Positions 35,732-44,688 of a stretch of DNA of 64,000 nt are shown here, piece after piece. The stretch is taken from positions 124,001-188,000 of the forward strand of contig NZ_JACLAF010000003.1 in the NCBI RefSeq assembly GCF_015355625.1, given 5' to 3'. The notes under the pieces were generated by a model. The model saw only the letters and a program-made list of their open reading frames with translations. It was not told where the DNA came from and ran no database searches. Both the position numbers and the translations under genes were made by a program. Numbering within the stretch: position 1 is the stretch's first letter; each line of letters opens with the position of its first letter. Source of the stretch: Tamlana sp. I1. Its GTDB lineage: Bacteria > Bacteroidota > Bacteroidia > Flavobacteriales > Flavobacteriaceae.

Positions 35732-36264
35732 ATTAAAACCATTAGCAAAACAAATGGTTACCCCACAGCTTATTTCAACAAAAACAGCAGGTTGCAAACA
35801 TAATTACCATTAAATACACCTGTATTTTACTTTTATCAATGTAAAAAAACAGAAAGTGGTTTGGTAACTTATAGATTCAACTTATATTTATCGCGTAAGA
35901 ATTTTCGGCAGAAAGGATATGGTTGTTGAAAAGTATATCACTTTTGTATAATGTACATCTGTGCTGAGGTTTGGTGAAGAACGTTTTTTATATAACCTGT
36001 TGGCAATAATACTGAAATGACGAACACCAATTCATATTTTGAAATTAATTACAATGTGAATTTGATTTTGAACAAACCAACTTCCAAAATTGATTGACCA
36101 ACTCGAAAATATAACGTCTGAATATCCAACAACTGGATAATTGAAAATATCGAATTAAAAACCTCTTGAAACACCTTTAAATTCAGTCTAACTGGCAAAA
36201 AAATTAATGCTTTTTCAGGTGATATATGTTTAGTCTAATTTTGCAATTCTAAAACATATTAAAA
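35732..36264. other. Gene-free stretch with an inverted partial copy of the 126-bp repeat
   Basis: 533 bases. At 35882-35906 a 25-base segment equals the inverse of 31156-31180 with one mismatch. About 85 bases later comes TATAACCTGTTGGCAA at 35991-36006, which I recall as a recurring intergenic motif in Flavobacteriaceae (memory, not a search). No convincing reading frame. It lies on the 3' side of the frameshifted gene and before the small gene at 36265. Confidence 0.5.
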
Positions 36265-36549
36265 ATGAGTAAAGAAAAATTAATAAAGGTTCTGAATAGA
36301 ATACAATATTCTATAAAGGAAAATTACTTGAATAAAGTAAAAGAAACAGACACAATCGGATTTGAAGAATTGACTTCTATTAGAAATCAGTTCATTCAAG
36401 AGAGTTTTGCGAGTTATCAAAATGAATATGAAAACGAGTTCATAAACAATCTGAATAAAGAGAATACCGAATTACTAGCTAAAATTCAGGTTTTTGTTAC
36501 TCGGGAAATTTACAAATTAGCGTACGATGAAAAATGGAATATAGCATAA
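36265..36549 (+). CDS. Small helical hypothetical protein
   Basis: 94 residues, lysine- and glutamate-rich, wholly helical in character (KLIKVLNRIQYSIKENYLNK, then ENEFINNLNKENTELLAKIQ). No signal peptide, membrane segment or known motif. It is followed 14 bp after its stop by a 119-bp inverted-repeat element. The frame has an AT-rich leader with no clear promoter. I do not recognise it; a real gene is more likely than not because codon use stays consistent to the stop. Confidence 0.5.
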   Translation: MSKEKLIKVLNRIQYSIKENYLNKVKETDTIGFEELTSIRNQFIQESFASYQNEYENEFINNLNKENTELLAKIQVFVTREIYKLAYDEKWNIA

Positions 36550-37145
36550 GTACAGGTACTACCAACGTGTATGATTAATTGCTTGTGTTGGCTAAGACGA
36601 TGGTCCTTCTCTACTTTTTATTATATTGCATATCAAAGAATTATCACGTACTTACACGGAACTAACCATACACATACACGTTAACAACAAGCATAAAGAA
36701 ACAAACTGTAATTAGTGAGTTTTAAAAACATTTTCTCACTATATAAATAAGTTACATTCAATACCCACTTCATTCTATACCTCCTATACAACTTCAATAA
36801 TTTACAAGCTACAAACATAAAATCGCTTTAAATATTTTACTATATTGTAACTCACAAGCCTAAATATGAGTGTTTTAAACAAAACAACTCTTAATGAAAT
36901 TTTGTTCTTTCATTTCCTGAAAAATAAAAATCATATGGCAACTTATAAATTCCCCCATATTTATAATTTAATAATTTTCTGCAATTAACTTAAAATGATT
37001 AAAAAAACTAAAACCAGTTATAAGGTCACCACAACAGCAGAACAATAAGAGAATAACCTGCATATAATTAGGTTGTAGAATATTTGAGAAATTAAACAGA
37101 TTTCCAAAACATCAACTTCTACACCCAAATACAAAAACAATTAAT
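36550..37145. other. Gene-free stretch before the acyltransferase gene
   Basis: 596 bases. The inverted-repeat element at 36564-36682 fills the first part. The rest is AT-rich with many stops in every frame and no clear structure; short AACCT/AGGTT arms near 37055-37075 are the only symmetry noted. It should contain the promoter of the acyltransferase gene. Confidence 0.55.
36564..36682. repeat. Inverted-repeat element, site-like, 3' of the small gene
   Basis: Perfect 10-bp arms AACGTGTATG at 36564-36573 and CATACACGTT at 36673-36682 bound a 119-bp element, placed 14 bp after the stop of the 94-residue protein gene. The phrase around its left arm (ACCAACGTGTATGATTAATT) I recall from other Flavobacteriaceae intergenic regions. 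Long separation of short arms resembles a foldable recombination site more than a terminator, but no known core sequence is matched. Confidence 0.5.
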
Positions 37146-38204
37146 ATGCGAAATACTAAAATGGATTTAATTCGATTTACAGGTGTTATGATAATAATGA
37201 TAGCGCATTCAAGTCCTCCTAGTTGGTTTTACCAATTAAGGAATTTTGGAACCCCGCTATTAATTCTGGGCTCAGCCTTAACATATTCGTACATCTATAG
37301 ACATAAATCGATTAATCTAATTCCTTTTTTAAAAAAAAGACTTACAAGACTAACCATTCCATTGTGGATATTTTTAACATTCTTCTTTCTACTCTTTTGG
37401 ACAGCATCATTAATATTAAAATACGATTACCCTTTTTCTCAAAGTAAAATAATTGAATCATATTTTTTCTATGATGGAATAGGCTTTGTTTGGATTTTTA
37501 AAGTTTATATAATTTTAGCACTTATTACACCGTATTGTCTAAAACTCAGCAAATCATCTATAACCAATAGAAAATATTTCACCTTAATTATTATTTTTTA
37601 TGTAGCCTATGAAGTCATAAATCAATTATTTTTAAACAGTGATATACCTTCAAATATTAAATATATTTTAAATCAATTTGTATTAGTTTTCATTCCCTAT
37701 TCAATTCTCTATTTATACGGACTTAGACTACATTTGTTCAACAACAAGACACTTCAAGTGATTATGTTAACCTCACTGCTGTTGTTTGTTATTTTAGCAA
37801 TTCAAAAATATAATGAATTTGGAGCCTTTGTCCCAACGCAGAAGTATAAATACCCTCCAACTTTATATTATTTATCCTATGCTTTTTTCTGCATCAATTT
37901 ATGTTATTACATCGTAACCAGGTTCATATCACTAACAAATCAAGGCATTAAAAATTTAATCGTTTGGTTGTCTTCTAATTCACTATGGATTTATTTATGG
38001 CATATATTTGCTTCTTATTTATGGCGATTTTCAACTAAAATCTTAGTTGGAGATTACACCAATTCTTTGGTTGTTTTTATCACTCTAATTGTTTTTTTAT
38101 TATCATTTGGTATTACAATGACATATTTTCAAACAATTCTAATTAAGAAATTCTTATTAAAAAACAATAATGCTTTTAAAAGTATTCTAAAATTTCTCAC
38201 TTAG
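37146..38204 (+). CDS. Acyltransferase 3 family membrane protein
   Basis: 352 residues with about ten transmembrane helices. The N-terminal MDLIRFTGVMIIMIAHSS is the family opening (D-x-LR and the conserved His in IMIAHSS). Later helices include PLWIFLTFFFLLFWTASLI and NSLWIYLWHIFASYLW, the latter with the LW-H motif. These enzymes transfer acyl groups to cell-surface sugars or lipids from the cytoplasmic side. Very AT-rich, with long homopolymers, more so than its neighbours, which suggests recent arrival. Acceptor unknown. Confidence 0.85.
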   Translation: MRNTKMDLIRFTGVMIIMIAHSSPPSWFYQLRNFGTPLLILGSALTYSYIYRHKSINLIPFLKKRLTRLTIPLWIFLTFFFLLFWTASLILKYDYPFSQSKIIESYFFYDGIGFVWIFKVYIILALITPYCLKLSKSSITNRKYFTLIIIFYVAYEVINQLFLNSDIPSNIKYILNQFVLVFIPYSILYLYGLRLHLFNNKTLQVIMLTSLLLFVILAIQKYNEFGAFVPTQKYKYPPTLYYLSYAFFCINLCYYIVTRFISLTNQGIKNLIVWLSSNSLWIYLWHIFASYLWRFSTKILVGDYTNSLVVFITLIVFLLSFGITMTYFQTILIKKFLLKNNNAFKSILKFLT

Positions 38205-38332
38205 AATACTGATTGTTAAAATTTCACTTTTAGAACTACCCCCTCCTGTTTTCAGCACCCAAAAACGTTTAATAACGAAAAACCACACTATATCACAGGC
38301 CACTTCAAACAATTTGATTAAATTTACCCTAC

Positions 38333-39076
38333 ATGAAAACCTATCGAATAATGAAACAAATTATTGCCCTTTCTTTAACCACGTTATGCCTTTTAGTAAG
38401 TTGTAAAGACGCCCCAAAAACAGCACCTAAAGAAGAAAAAAACACTTATGAAGCGGTTAGTCAAACAGAGCCTTCAACATCTGGAAACACCCATAAAATT
38501 GTTGTTACAGATAAAATTGCCTCTGGAGGTTACATCTACCTTAAAGTAAAAGAAAACGACAAAGACTACTGGATGTCTATACCCGATAGAGATGTTGAAA
38601 TTGGCGCCACTTATTATTACGATGGCGGTATGGAAATGAAAGATTTTGAAAGCAAAACCCTAAACCGAGTTTTTAAAAGCGTCATTTTTGCCGAAGGTAT
38701 TCGAGCGGATAATAATGCTGTAAAGCAAACTAAAAAGAGTCAAGTTCAACAAGGCAAAACAAGCGTTGCAAACATTGAAAAGGCACCAAATGGCATACGC
38801 ATTGCCGAACTTTTTGAAAACCCAGAAGCCTTTATTAACAAAGAAGTTATTATTAAAGGCCAAGTTGTAAAAGTAAACAACGGCATTATGCAGGTTAATT
38901 TTGTGCATTTACAAGATGGCACAACAGGAAATGGCAAATTTGATATTACAATTACCACTAACGACACCTTCCAAATAGGTGAAGTCGCAACCATAAAAGG
39001 CACCGTTATTTTAAACAAAGACTTTGGTGCAGGCTATGTATACGATGTGCTTATTGAAAAGGCTGTGCGCTTGTAA
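38333..39076 (+). CDS. OB-fold lipoprotein
   Basis: 247 residues, or 241 if the second ATG at 38351 is used; the second start gives a more usual lipoprotein signal (MKQIIALSLTTLCLLVSC). After the lipidated Cys and a low-complexity linker comes a beta domain (GGYIYLKVKENDKDYWMSIP, then YYYDGGMEMKDFESKTL) and, from about residue 160, an OB-fold-like domain: NPEAFINKEVIIKGQVVKVN, FVHLQDGTTGNGKFDITITT and ATIKGTVILNKDFGAG. This pattern is the nucleic-acid-binding OB-type family found in many Bacteroidota envelope proteins, where it binds no nucleic acid. Role unknown. Confidence 0.65.
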   Translation: MKTYRIMKQIIALSLTTLCLLVSCKDAPKTAPKEEKNTYEAVSQTEPSTSGNTHKIVVTDKIASGGYIYLKVKENDKDYWMSIPDRDVEIGATYYYDGGMEMKDFESKTLNRVFKSVIFAEGIRADNNAVKQTKKSQVQQGKTSVANIEKAPNGIRIAELFENPEAFINKEVIIKGQVVKVNNGIMQVNFVHLQDGTTGNGKFDITITTNDTFQIGEVATIKGTVILNKDFGAGYVYDVLIEKAVRL

Positions 39077-39112
39077 TACTTATTAAATTGAATTATGAGA
39101 AAATATAAGTAA

Positions 39113-39703
39113 ATGAATTCCGAAAACTTATTAAAGCAAATTGATTTTATAAAAGAAATTGATAAAATAAAATATATTCAACGACGAACAAAGTTATTTA
39201 ATAGCGACCGAAACGAAAATGACGCTGAACACAGTTGGCATTTAGCCATGATGGCAATTGTTTTAAGCGACTATTCAGATAGTGAAATTGACTTATTAAA
39301 AGTGATTAAAATGGTGTTAATTCATGACATTGTTGAAATTGATGCTGGTGATACTTTTTTATACGACCAAAATAAAAATCACGAAAACACCACAGAAGAA
39401 ATGAAATGTGCGGAACGAATTTTTGGAATGTTACCCAAAAAACAAGCTGAGGAATTCTTGCAAATTTGGATAGAGTTTGAAGAAGGAAATTCTAACGAAG
39501 CAAAATTTGCAAGATCGATGGATAGACTTGAACCCTTATTACAAAACACTTCAAACAATGGAGGAACATGGAAAGAATTTGCTGTAAAATATCAAACAGT
39601 TTACAACAAGAAAAAAGTAATTAAAAACGGCTCAACAAAACTATGGGAATATGCTAAAAACCTTCTTGATGACAACGTTAAAAAAGGCATTTTAGAGAAA
39701 TAA
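39113..39703 (+). CDS. HD domain phosphohydrolase (5'-deoxynucleotidase-like)
   Basis: 196 residues. HD-superfamily metal site: H40 in DAEHSWHLAMM, H71-D72 in VLIHDIVEIDAGD, and a later Asp in ARSMDRLEPLL near 143. The set and length fit the YfbR/HDDC2-like group of 5'-deoxynucleotidases, which remove phosphate from deoxynucleoside monophosphates. It begins 36 bp after the OB-fold gene and is followed 19 bp later by the DJ-1 gene, so the three might be co-transcribed by chance of position. Cytoplasmic. Confidence 0.85.
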   Translation: MNSENLLKQIDFIKEIDKIKYIQRRTKLFNSDRNENDAEHSWHLAMMAIVLSDYSDSEIDLLKVIKMVLIHDIVEIDAGDTFLYDQNKNHENTTEEMKCAERIFGMLPKKQAEEFLQIWIEFEEGNSNEAKFARSMDRLEPLLQNTSNNGGTWKEFAVKYQTVYNKKKVIKNGSTKLWEYAKNLLDDNVKKGILEK

Positions 39704-39722
39704 CCTTTAACCCTTTATAATC

Positions 39723-40478
39723 ATGAAAAAACTAGGAATCCTAACCGTAATTTTTTCAATTATTTTGATGAATTGTAACACAGACAAATCAAAAACCAAA
39801 ATTGAAAATCTGGAATTCACAAAAACCAAACATAAAACCGATACGCTAACAAAACATCTAAAACCATTTAATCCAAAATTACCAACAATTGGGCTTTTAA
39901 TGTATAATGGCGTTTTGCAAAGTGAGGTAATTGCAACATCCGATGTTTTCTCTAAACCAGATGGACCAGAAGGAAAACAGCTTTTTAATGTAATTACCAT
40001 TGCCGAAACCAACAAGCCTGTTACAACTGAAGAAGGCATGCATTTTGTTCCTGATTATACCTTTAAAAATTGCCCCAAATTAGCCGTGTTATTTGTACCA
40101 AGTGCTTATGACATGTATGCACAAGTACACAATGAAGCACTTATAAATTTTATTAGAGAGAAAAATAAAGAAACAGAATATACCGTAAGTAATTGTGGTG
40201 GCGCGCAACTTATAGGAGCTTCAGGAATTGCCGATGGTCATAAAATTGTAACTTGGATTGGTGGTGGCGAACAATTACAAAAGGATTATCCCAATTTAAA
40301 AGTTCAAGACGATAGTAAAGTCACGTATTTAAAAGACGGAAAATTTCTTTCTTCCAATGGCAACTTAACAAGCTATATTCCAGCTTTAAATTTAGTAGAG
40401 ATTATGACGAGTGCTGAGCATAGAACATTTGTAGAAGACTATTTATATCTTGACCGACTTCAAAACTGGAAGCAATAA
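39723..40478 (+). CDS. DJ-1/PfpI family lipoprotein
   Basis: 251 residues. Lipoprotein signal MKKLGILTVIFSIILMNC (Cys18) followed by a linker to about residue 50. The DJ-1/PfpI domain runs from TIGLLMYNGVLQSEV to the end, with the nucleophile elbow SNCGGAQLIGASGI at about 156-169 (C158) and the helper glutamate likely in the first strand region. DJ-1 relatives act as chaperones, glyoxalases or amidases; a lipid-anchored, periplasmic version is less common. Substrate unknown. Confidence 0.85.
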   Translation: MKKLGILTVIFSIILMNCNTDKSKTKIENLEFTKTKHKTDTLTKHLKPFNPKLPTIGLLMYNGVLQSEVIATSDVFSKPDGPEGKQLFNVITIAETNKPVTTEEGMHFVPDYTFKNCPKLAVLFVPSAYDMYAQVHNEALINFIREKNKETEYTVSNCGGAQLIGASGIADGHKIVTWIGGGEQLQKDYPNLKVQDDSKVTYLKDGKFLSSNGNLTSYIPALNLVEIMTSAEHRTFVEDYLYLDRLQNWKQ

Positions 40479-40601
40479 CTCCAATTCCAACACCACAAAC
40501 GCTTAAGCTTTCCTTTTTACTCTTAAACCCCCACTTTTACAAAACCAATTAAACCAAGTGTGATTGATAAAAAAGAGTTATAATTCATTAATTCAAACAC
40601 A

Positions 40602-40979
40602 ATGAAAGTTACTTCCGAAAAAAATGAAAAAGTTGCAAAAATGATATTTGCATCGGTGTATCCGCATTACGTAAATAAAGTTGAAAAAAAAGGACGAACT
40701 AAAGCCGAATTACATCAAATTATTGAATGGCTAACAGGATTTAATACTGCTAAATTACAGGAGCTTCTTGATGAAAAAGTAACCTTCGAAGCCTTTTTTA
40801 AAAGCGCCAAATTAAACCCTAATGCACACCTCATTAAAGGCGTTATATGCGGCTATCGTATTGAAGACATCCCAGATGAGTTTGAAACCTATAAACAATG
40901 TCGCTACCTAGACAAGCTTGTTGATGAATTAGCAAAAGGCCGTACCATGGAAAAAATTATGCGCGTAGAAAAGAAGTAA
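40602..40979 (+). CDS. DUF2200 family protein
   Basis: 125 residues. KVAKMIFASVYPHYVNKVEK, KGRTKAELHQIIEWLTGF and FFKSAKLNPNAHLIKGVICG, then YRIEDIPDEF and ykqcRYLDKLVDELAKGR-like ending are the full DUF2200 pattern, at normal length. Small helical cytoplasmic protein of unknown function that is common on mobile or accessory segments. Confidence 0.88.
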   Translation: MKVTSEKNEKVAKMIFASVYPHYVNKVEKKGRTKAELHQIIEWLTGFNTAKLQELLDEKVTFEAFFKSAKLNPNAHLIKGVICGYRIEDIPDEFETYKQCRYLDKLVDELAKGRTMEKIMRVEKK

Positions 40980-41044
40980 TACAACGCATTTTGCACTAAA
41001 TATAATCTACAAAACACCACATAATACGCTATTCAACATTTCAC

Positions 41045-41554
41045 ATGAGTGAGTATAATCCTCCAATTTCTGAGAGAGAAACTTTAGAGTTAATCGAAAT
41101 TGCAAATTGTAATGACGAGAATATTTGGCAACGAGAAGCAACTTTACAAGCCAAAAATGAACTTGTTAAAAGAGATATATCACAAGAGGAGCAAAACCAA
41201 GTAATTGAAAAATGGGGATAAAAATTAGAAAAAAAATTAGAAGCAGAGATTGTAAGATTAGAAAAGAATAAAACAGAAAGCTATACAAAACTTGAAATGA
41301 TTAAGCTTTTTTTATTTGGACCATTTATTTTTATAGATCGATTCCCTTTTGGCTTTGAACGATTTACGCTTTTTAATTTAAGGAGTGAAAATTATTACTT
41401 AAAGTTTAAGCAAAGAATTATACTATTCATATTAAGTTTTATGGCATGGTACTTTTTTATCAACTATACTTTTGAACAATCATTGAAGGCTAAACAAAAG
41501 GAAATTGATAAAATTGATATTTCAGACTGGAAAAAAAAATACGGATATGAATAA
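41045..41554 (+). pseudogene. Small membrane-anchored hypothetical protein interrupted by an in-frame stop
   Basis: Starts MSEYNPPISERETLELIEIA and runs to a TAA at 41219-41221 after EKWG; the same frame then continues without a break as KLEKKLEAEIVRLEKNKTES and ends at 41554 with a membrane helix near 41415-41475 (RIILFILSFMAWYFFINY). Together they make one 169-codon gene with one nonsense codon. The second half alone has an ATG at 41297. A single substitution would restore it. Family not recognised. Confidence 0.65.
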
Positions 41555-41578
41555 AAACGTTGTTTAAGATTCATAAAA

Positions 41579-41847
41579 AAAATAGGTGTTAACGGCATTA
41601 AAGAAGCCCCAGAATTTAATCCGTTTAACACAGGATTATTTCATTTTTGTGTGCAAGATCCAAATATTGAAGCCCTTATTGAAAAAATTGTGGCTTATGG
41701 CGGAAAACAAAGAATGCCAATTAGGTCGTACTATCCAGATGATAAACCCTTTAAAATGTGCTATGTTGAAGACTCTTTCGGAATTGTTTCGAAATCTACA
41801 CACACAGCTACGAATTAACCTATTCTTCTGGCGCTTACGCGGAATAA
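41579..41847 (+). pseudogene. VOC (glyoxalase-like) family protein, C-terminal fragment with a frameshift
   Basis: The frame reads GVNGIKEAPEFNPFNTGLFH, FCVQDPNIEALIEKIVAYGG and YYPDDKPFKMCYVEDSFGIV, the C-terminal beta-alpha-beta-beta-beta module of the vicinal oxygen chelate family. At a TTT run near 41785-41790 one T seems lost: with it the reading would go on as FEIYTHSYELTYSSGAYAE to the TAA at 41845-41847, the usual VOC ending; without it a stop comes at 41816-41818. The N-terminal module is missing. Confidence 0.75.
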
Positions 41848-42180
41848 AACGCTGCACCTTTAAAGTTGGTAGAAATATTCGATTATAAATCATATGTCTT
41901 AGTTAATACAATTATGATTAAAGTGATTATGAAAATAACAGTTGAACTAACAAAATCAATTGCCTAACGAAAAGTAAAAACAGCTCACCCAAACACAACA
42001 TGATCGGTTTTGCCAAGCTAAATCTAATGAGGAATTATAGGGGTTACCATTTATTAGAGAGAAACATCTGCTTCTAAAAAGTTTTAAACACAAAAAAACA
42101 ATTAAATTAGTAGCACAAAAGGAATTACATTAGATGTTCCTTGATGTATTTATATACTGCTAACCCTCTAACCCGTTTTA
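41848..42180. other. Gene-free stretch before the FAD oxidoreductase
   Basis: 333 bases with no supported gene. A fragment GGAATTATAGGGGTTACC near 42031 recalls part of the tandem repeat unit at 33.1-33.9 kb. The end should hold the promoter of the oxidoreductase gene. Confidence 0.5.
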
Positions 42181-43824
42181 ATGAAACCAATTTTTTCTGT
42201 ATTTCTCGTTCTGTTTTGCTTCAACATAAAAGCACAAACCCCCACTACACACAAAGCTGATATTGTTATTTATGGCGGCACATCTTCAGCCGTTGTCGCA
42301 GCCGTAAAAGCCAAACAACTTGGTCACACAGTATTAATCGTTTCTCCAGACAAACATTTGGGAGGCGTTTCTTCTTCCGGATTAGGGTATACAGATAGTG
42401 GAAACAGTCATTTAATTGGAGGACTTTCAAGAACTTTCTACCAAAAAATCTACAACTATTATCAAAAAAGTAACGCATGGAATTGGGAAAGCATGGATGA
42501 CTTTCATGGTGAAGGTCAAGGCACATCGGCCATTGATCAAGAATCAAAAACCATGTGGGTATTCGAACCTCATGTTGCAGAGCATATTTTTGATAGCTGG
42601 ATAGCAGACAATAACATTAAAGTTCTTAAAGAAGAGTGGCTAGATCGCAACAAACCCATTAAAAAAGAAGCAAACACCATCCAGTCTTTTTATACCTTAA
42701 GCGGAAAAAAAATTGTAGGCAAAATTTTTATTGATGCTACTTACGAGGGCGATCTTATGGCTGCTGCTGGCATCTCTTACCATGTAGGACGTGAAGCAAA
42801 TTCGGTTTATAATGAAACCTATAATGGTATTCAAAAAGAAGTATACCAACATCAACATAATTTTAAAAAGTTAAAAATTTCGCCTTACAAAAAACGAAAT
42901 CGTTCAACATCTGGACTCATAGCTAAAATATCAGACCAAGATCCTGGAAAAAATGGAGATGGCGATCATCGCGTAGAAGCTTACTGCTTTAGAATGTGTT
43001 TAACTAAAGAACCACAAAATAAAATTCCTATCACAAAACCTGAAGGCTATAACCCTAATGATTATGAATTATTAGGGCGTATTTATAAAAAAGGATGGAA
43101 AGAAACCTTTAGAAAATTTGATGGCATCCCTAATTTAAAAACAGATGTAAATAATCATGGTCCTTTTAGCATGGATAATATTGGCATGAACTATGCTTAC
43201 CCTGAAGCTTCTTATGAAGATAGAAAAGCCATTGCAGACGAACACCGTCGCTATCAAGAAGGCTTATTGTATTTTACAGCAACAGATTCTCGTGTGCCAA
43301 AAAAGATAAGAGAAGAAATGCAAAAATGGGGCTATGCCAAAGATGAATTTACCGACAATGGTGGATTCCCTCATCAACTTTATGTTAGAGAAGCTAGACG
43401 TATGATTGGCGATTATATTATGACCGAACACAATGTTATGGGAAAAATAGACACCAACGCCTCTATTGGTATTGGCTCTTATGCTTTAGACTCACACAAT
43501 ACACAGCGTTATGTTACAGCCAAAGGCCGTGTGGAAAACGAAGGTGATGTGGGCGTACAACCTCCGCATCCTTATAAAATTGACAAAGGCACGATATTAC
43601 CAAAAGCAACAGAATGCACCAATCTTATTGTTCCCGTTTGTGTGAGCAGTTCTCATATCGCCTATGGCAGTATTAGAATGGAACCTGTTTTTATGATTCT
43701 TGGCGAATCTGCAGCCCAAATAGCAAGTCTTGCGCTACAACATAAAGTAAACGTACAAGATGTAAATTATAGCGAACTACAGCCTTTACTTGTCAAATCA
43801 GGTCAAATATTAGATAATAAATAA
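42181..43824 (+). CDS. Exported FAD-dependent oxidoreductase
   Basis: 547 residues with a signal peptide (MKPIFSVFLVLFCFNIKAQ). The FAD-binding Rossmann motif is DIVIYGGTSSAVVAAVKAKQ at about 27-46, followed by IVSPDKHLGGVSSSGLG; FIDATYEGDLMAAAG near 185 is the second dinucleotide-contact region. This fits the FAD_oxidored (PF12831) family, frequent in polysaccharide-degrading Bacteroidota, where it is often exported and linked to sugar use. Substrate not known. It stands alone between the accessory region and lpxH. Confidence 0.85.
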   Translation: MKPIFSVFLVLFCFNIKAQTPTTHKADIVIYGGTSSAVVAAVKAKQLGHTVLIVSPDKHLGGVSSSGLGYTDSGNSHLIGGLSRTFYQKIYNYYQKSNAWNWESMDDFHGEGQGTSAIDQESKTMWVFEPHVAEHIFDSWIADNNIKVLKEEWLDRNKPIKKEANTIQSFYTLSGKKIVGKIFIDATYEGDLMAAAGISYHVGREANSVYNETYNGIQKEVYQHQHNFKKLKISPYKKRNRSTSGLIAKISDQDPGKNGDGDHRVEAYCFRMCLTKEPQNKIPITKPEGYNPNDYELLGRIYKKGWKETFRKFDGIPNLKTDVNNHGPFSMDNIGMNYAYPEASYEDRKAIADEHRRYQEGLLYFTATDSRVPKKIREEMQKWGYAKDEFTDNGGFPHQLYVREARRMIGDYIMTEHNVMGKIDTNASIGIGSYALDSHNTQRYVTAKGRVENEGDVGVQPPHPYKIDKGTILPKATECTNLIVPVCVSSSHIAYGSIRMEPVFMILGESAAQIASLALQHKVNVQDVNYSELQPLLVKSGQILDNK

Positions 43825-43927
43825 TTCCATAAACAGAATTAAAACCGACACAATCTAGTTAAACTAAAATTCCTGCTAAAGTCTATCTTATATATAGTCG
43901 AATGGCAGGAATTACTATATTTACAGC

Positions 43928-44680
43928 ATGCAAATCCCTGAAGGAAAAAAAATATATTTCGCTTCCGATAATCATTTAGGAGCCCCAACCGCCGAAGCAT
44001 CACGTCCGCGTGAAAAGAAATTCGTCGCGTGGTTAGACGAGATAAAACACGATGCCGCAGCCATTTTTCTGTTGGGTGATATGTTCGATTTTTGGATTGA
44101 ATATAAAACCGTTATCCCTAAAGGTTTTACACGAACCTTAGGCAAACTTGCAGAAATTAGCGACTCGGGCATCCCTATTTATTATTTTGTGGGCAATCAT
44201 GACCTGTGGATGAATGGTTATTTTGAAGAAGAATTGAACATTCCTGTGTATCATAAACCTAAAGAATTCACTTTTAACAACAAGACTTTTTTTATTGGTC
44301 ACGGCGATGGTTTAGGCCCTGGGGATAAAGGTTATAAACGCATGAAAAAAGTGTTTACCAACCCGTTTTGCCAATGGTTATTTCGTTGGTTACACCCCGA
44401 TTTAGGGGTTCGTTTGGCACAACATCTTTCTGTAAAGAACAAGCTGATTTCTGGTGATGATGATGCTAAATTTTTAGGTAATGATGATGAATGGCTCGTA
44501 CAGTATTGCAAACGGAAATTAGAAGACAAACACCGCGACTTTTTTGTGTTTGGCCACAGACATTTACCACTAAACATCGATTTGAATGCAACTTCAAAAT
44601 ACATCAATCTGGGCGACTGGATTAAGTATTACACTTATGGAGTTTTTGATGGTGAGACGATGGCATTGAAAACGTATTAA
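43928..44680 (+). CDS. lpxH: UDP-2,3-diacylglucosamine diphosphatase
   Basis: 250 residues, calcineurin-like metallophosphoesterase. Metal-site blocks: ASDNHLG at 12-18 (D14, H16), GDMFDFW near 48, VGNHDLWM near 97, FIGHGDGLGPGD near 128 and VFGHRHLP near 205. The LpxH-like set and size fit hydrolysis of UDP-2,3-diacylglucosamine to lipid X in lipid A synthesis, at the inner membrane surface. Monocistronic; convergent with the MFS gene, whose stop lies 8 bp away. Confidence 0.88.
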   Translation: MQIPEGKKIYFASDNHLGAPTAEASRPREKKFVAWLDEIKHDAAAIFLLGDMFDFWIEYKTVIPKGFTRTLGKLAEISDSGIPIYYFVGNHDLWMNGYFEEELNIPVYHKPKEFTFNNKTFFIGHGDGLGPGDKGYKRMKKVFTNPFCQWLFRWLHPDLGVRLAQHLSVKNKLISGDDDAKFLGNDDEWLVQYCKRKLEDKHRDFFVFGHRHLPLNIDLNATSKYINLGDWIKYYTYGVFDGETMALKTY

Positions 44681-44688
44681 AAACCGTA

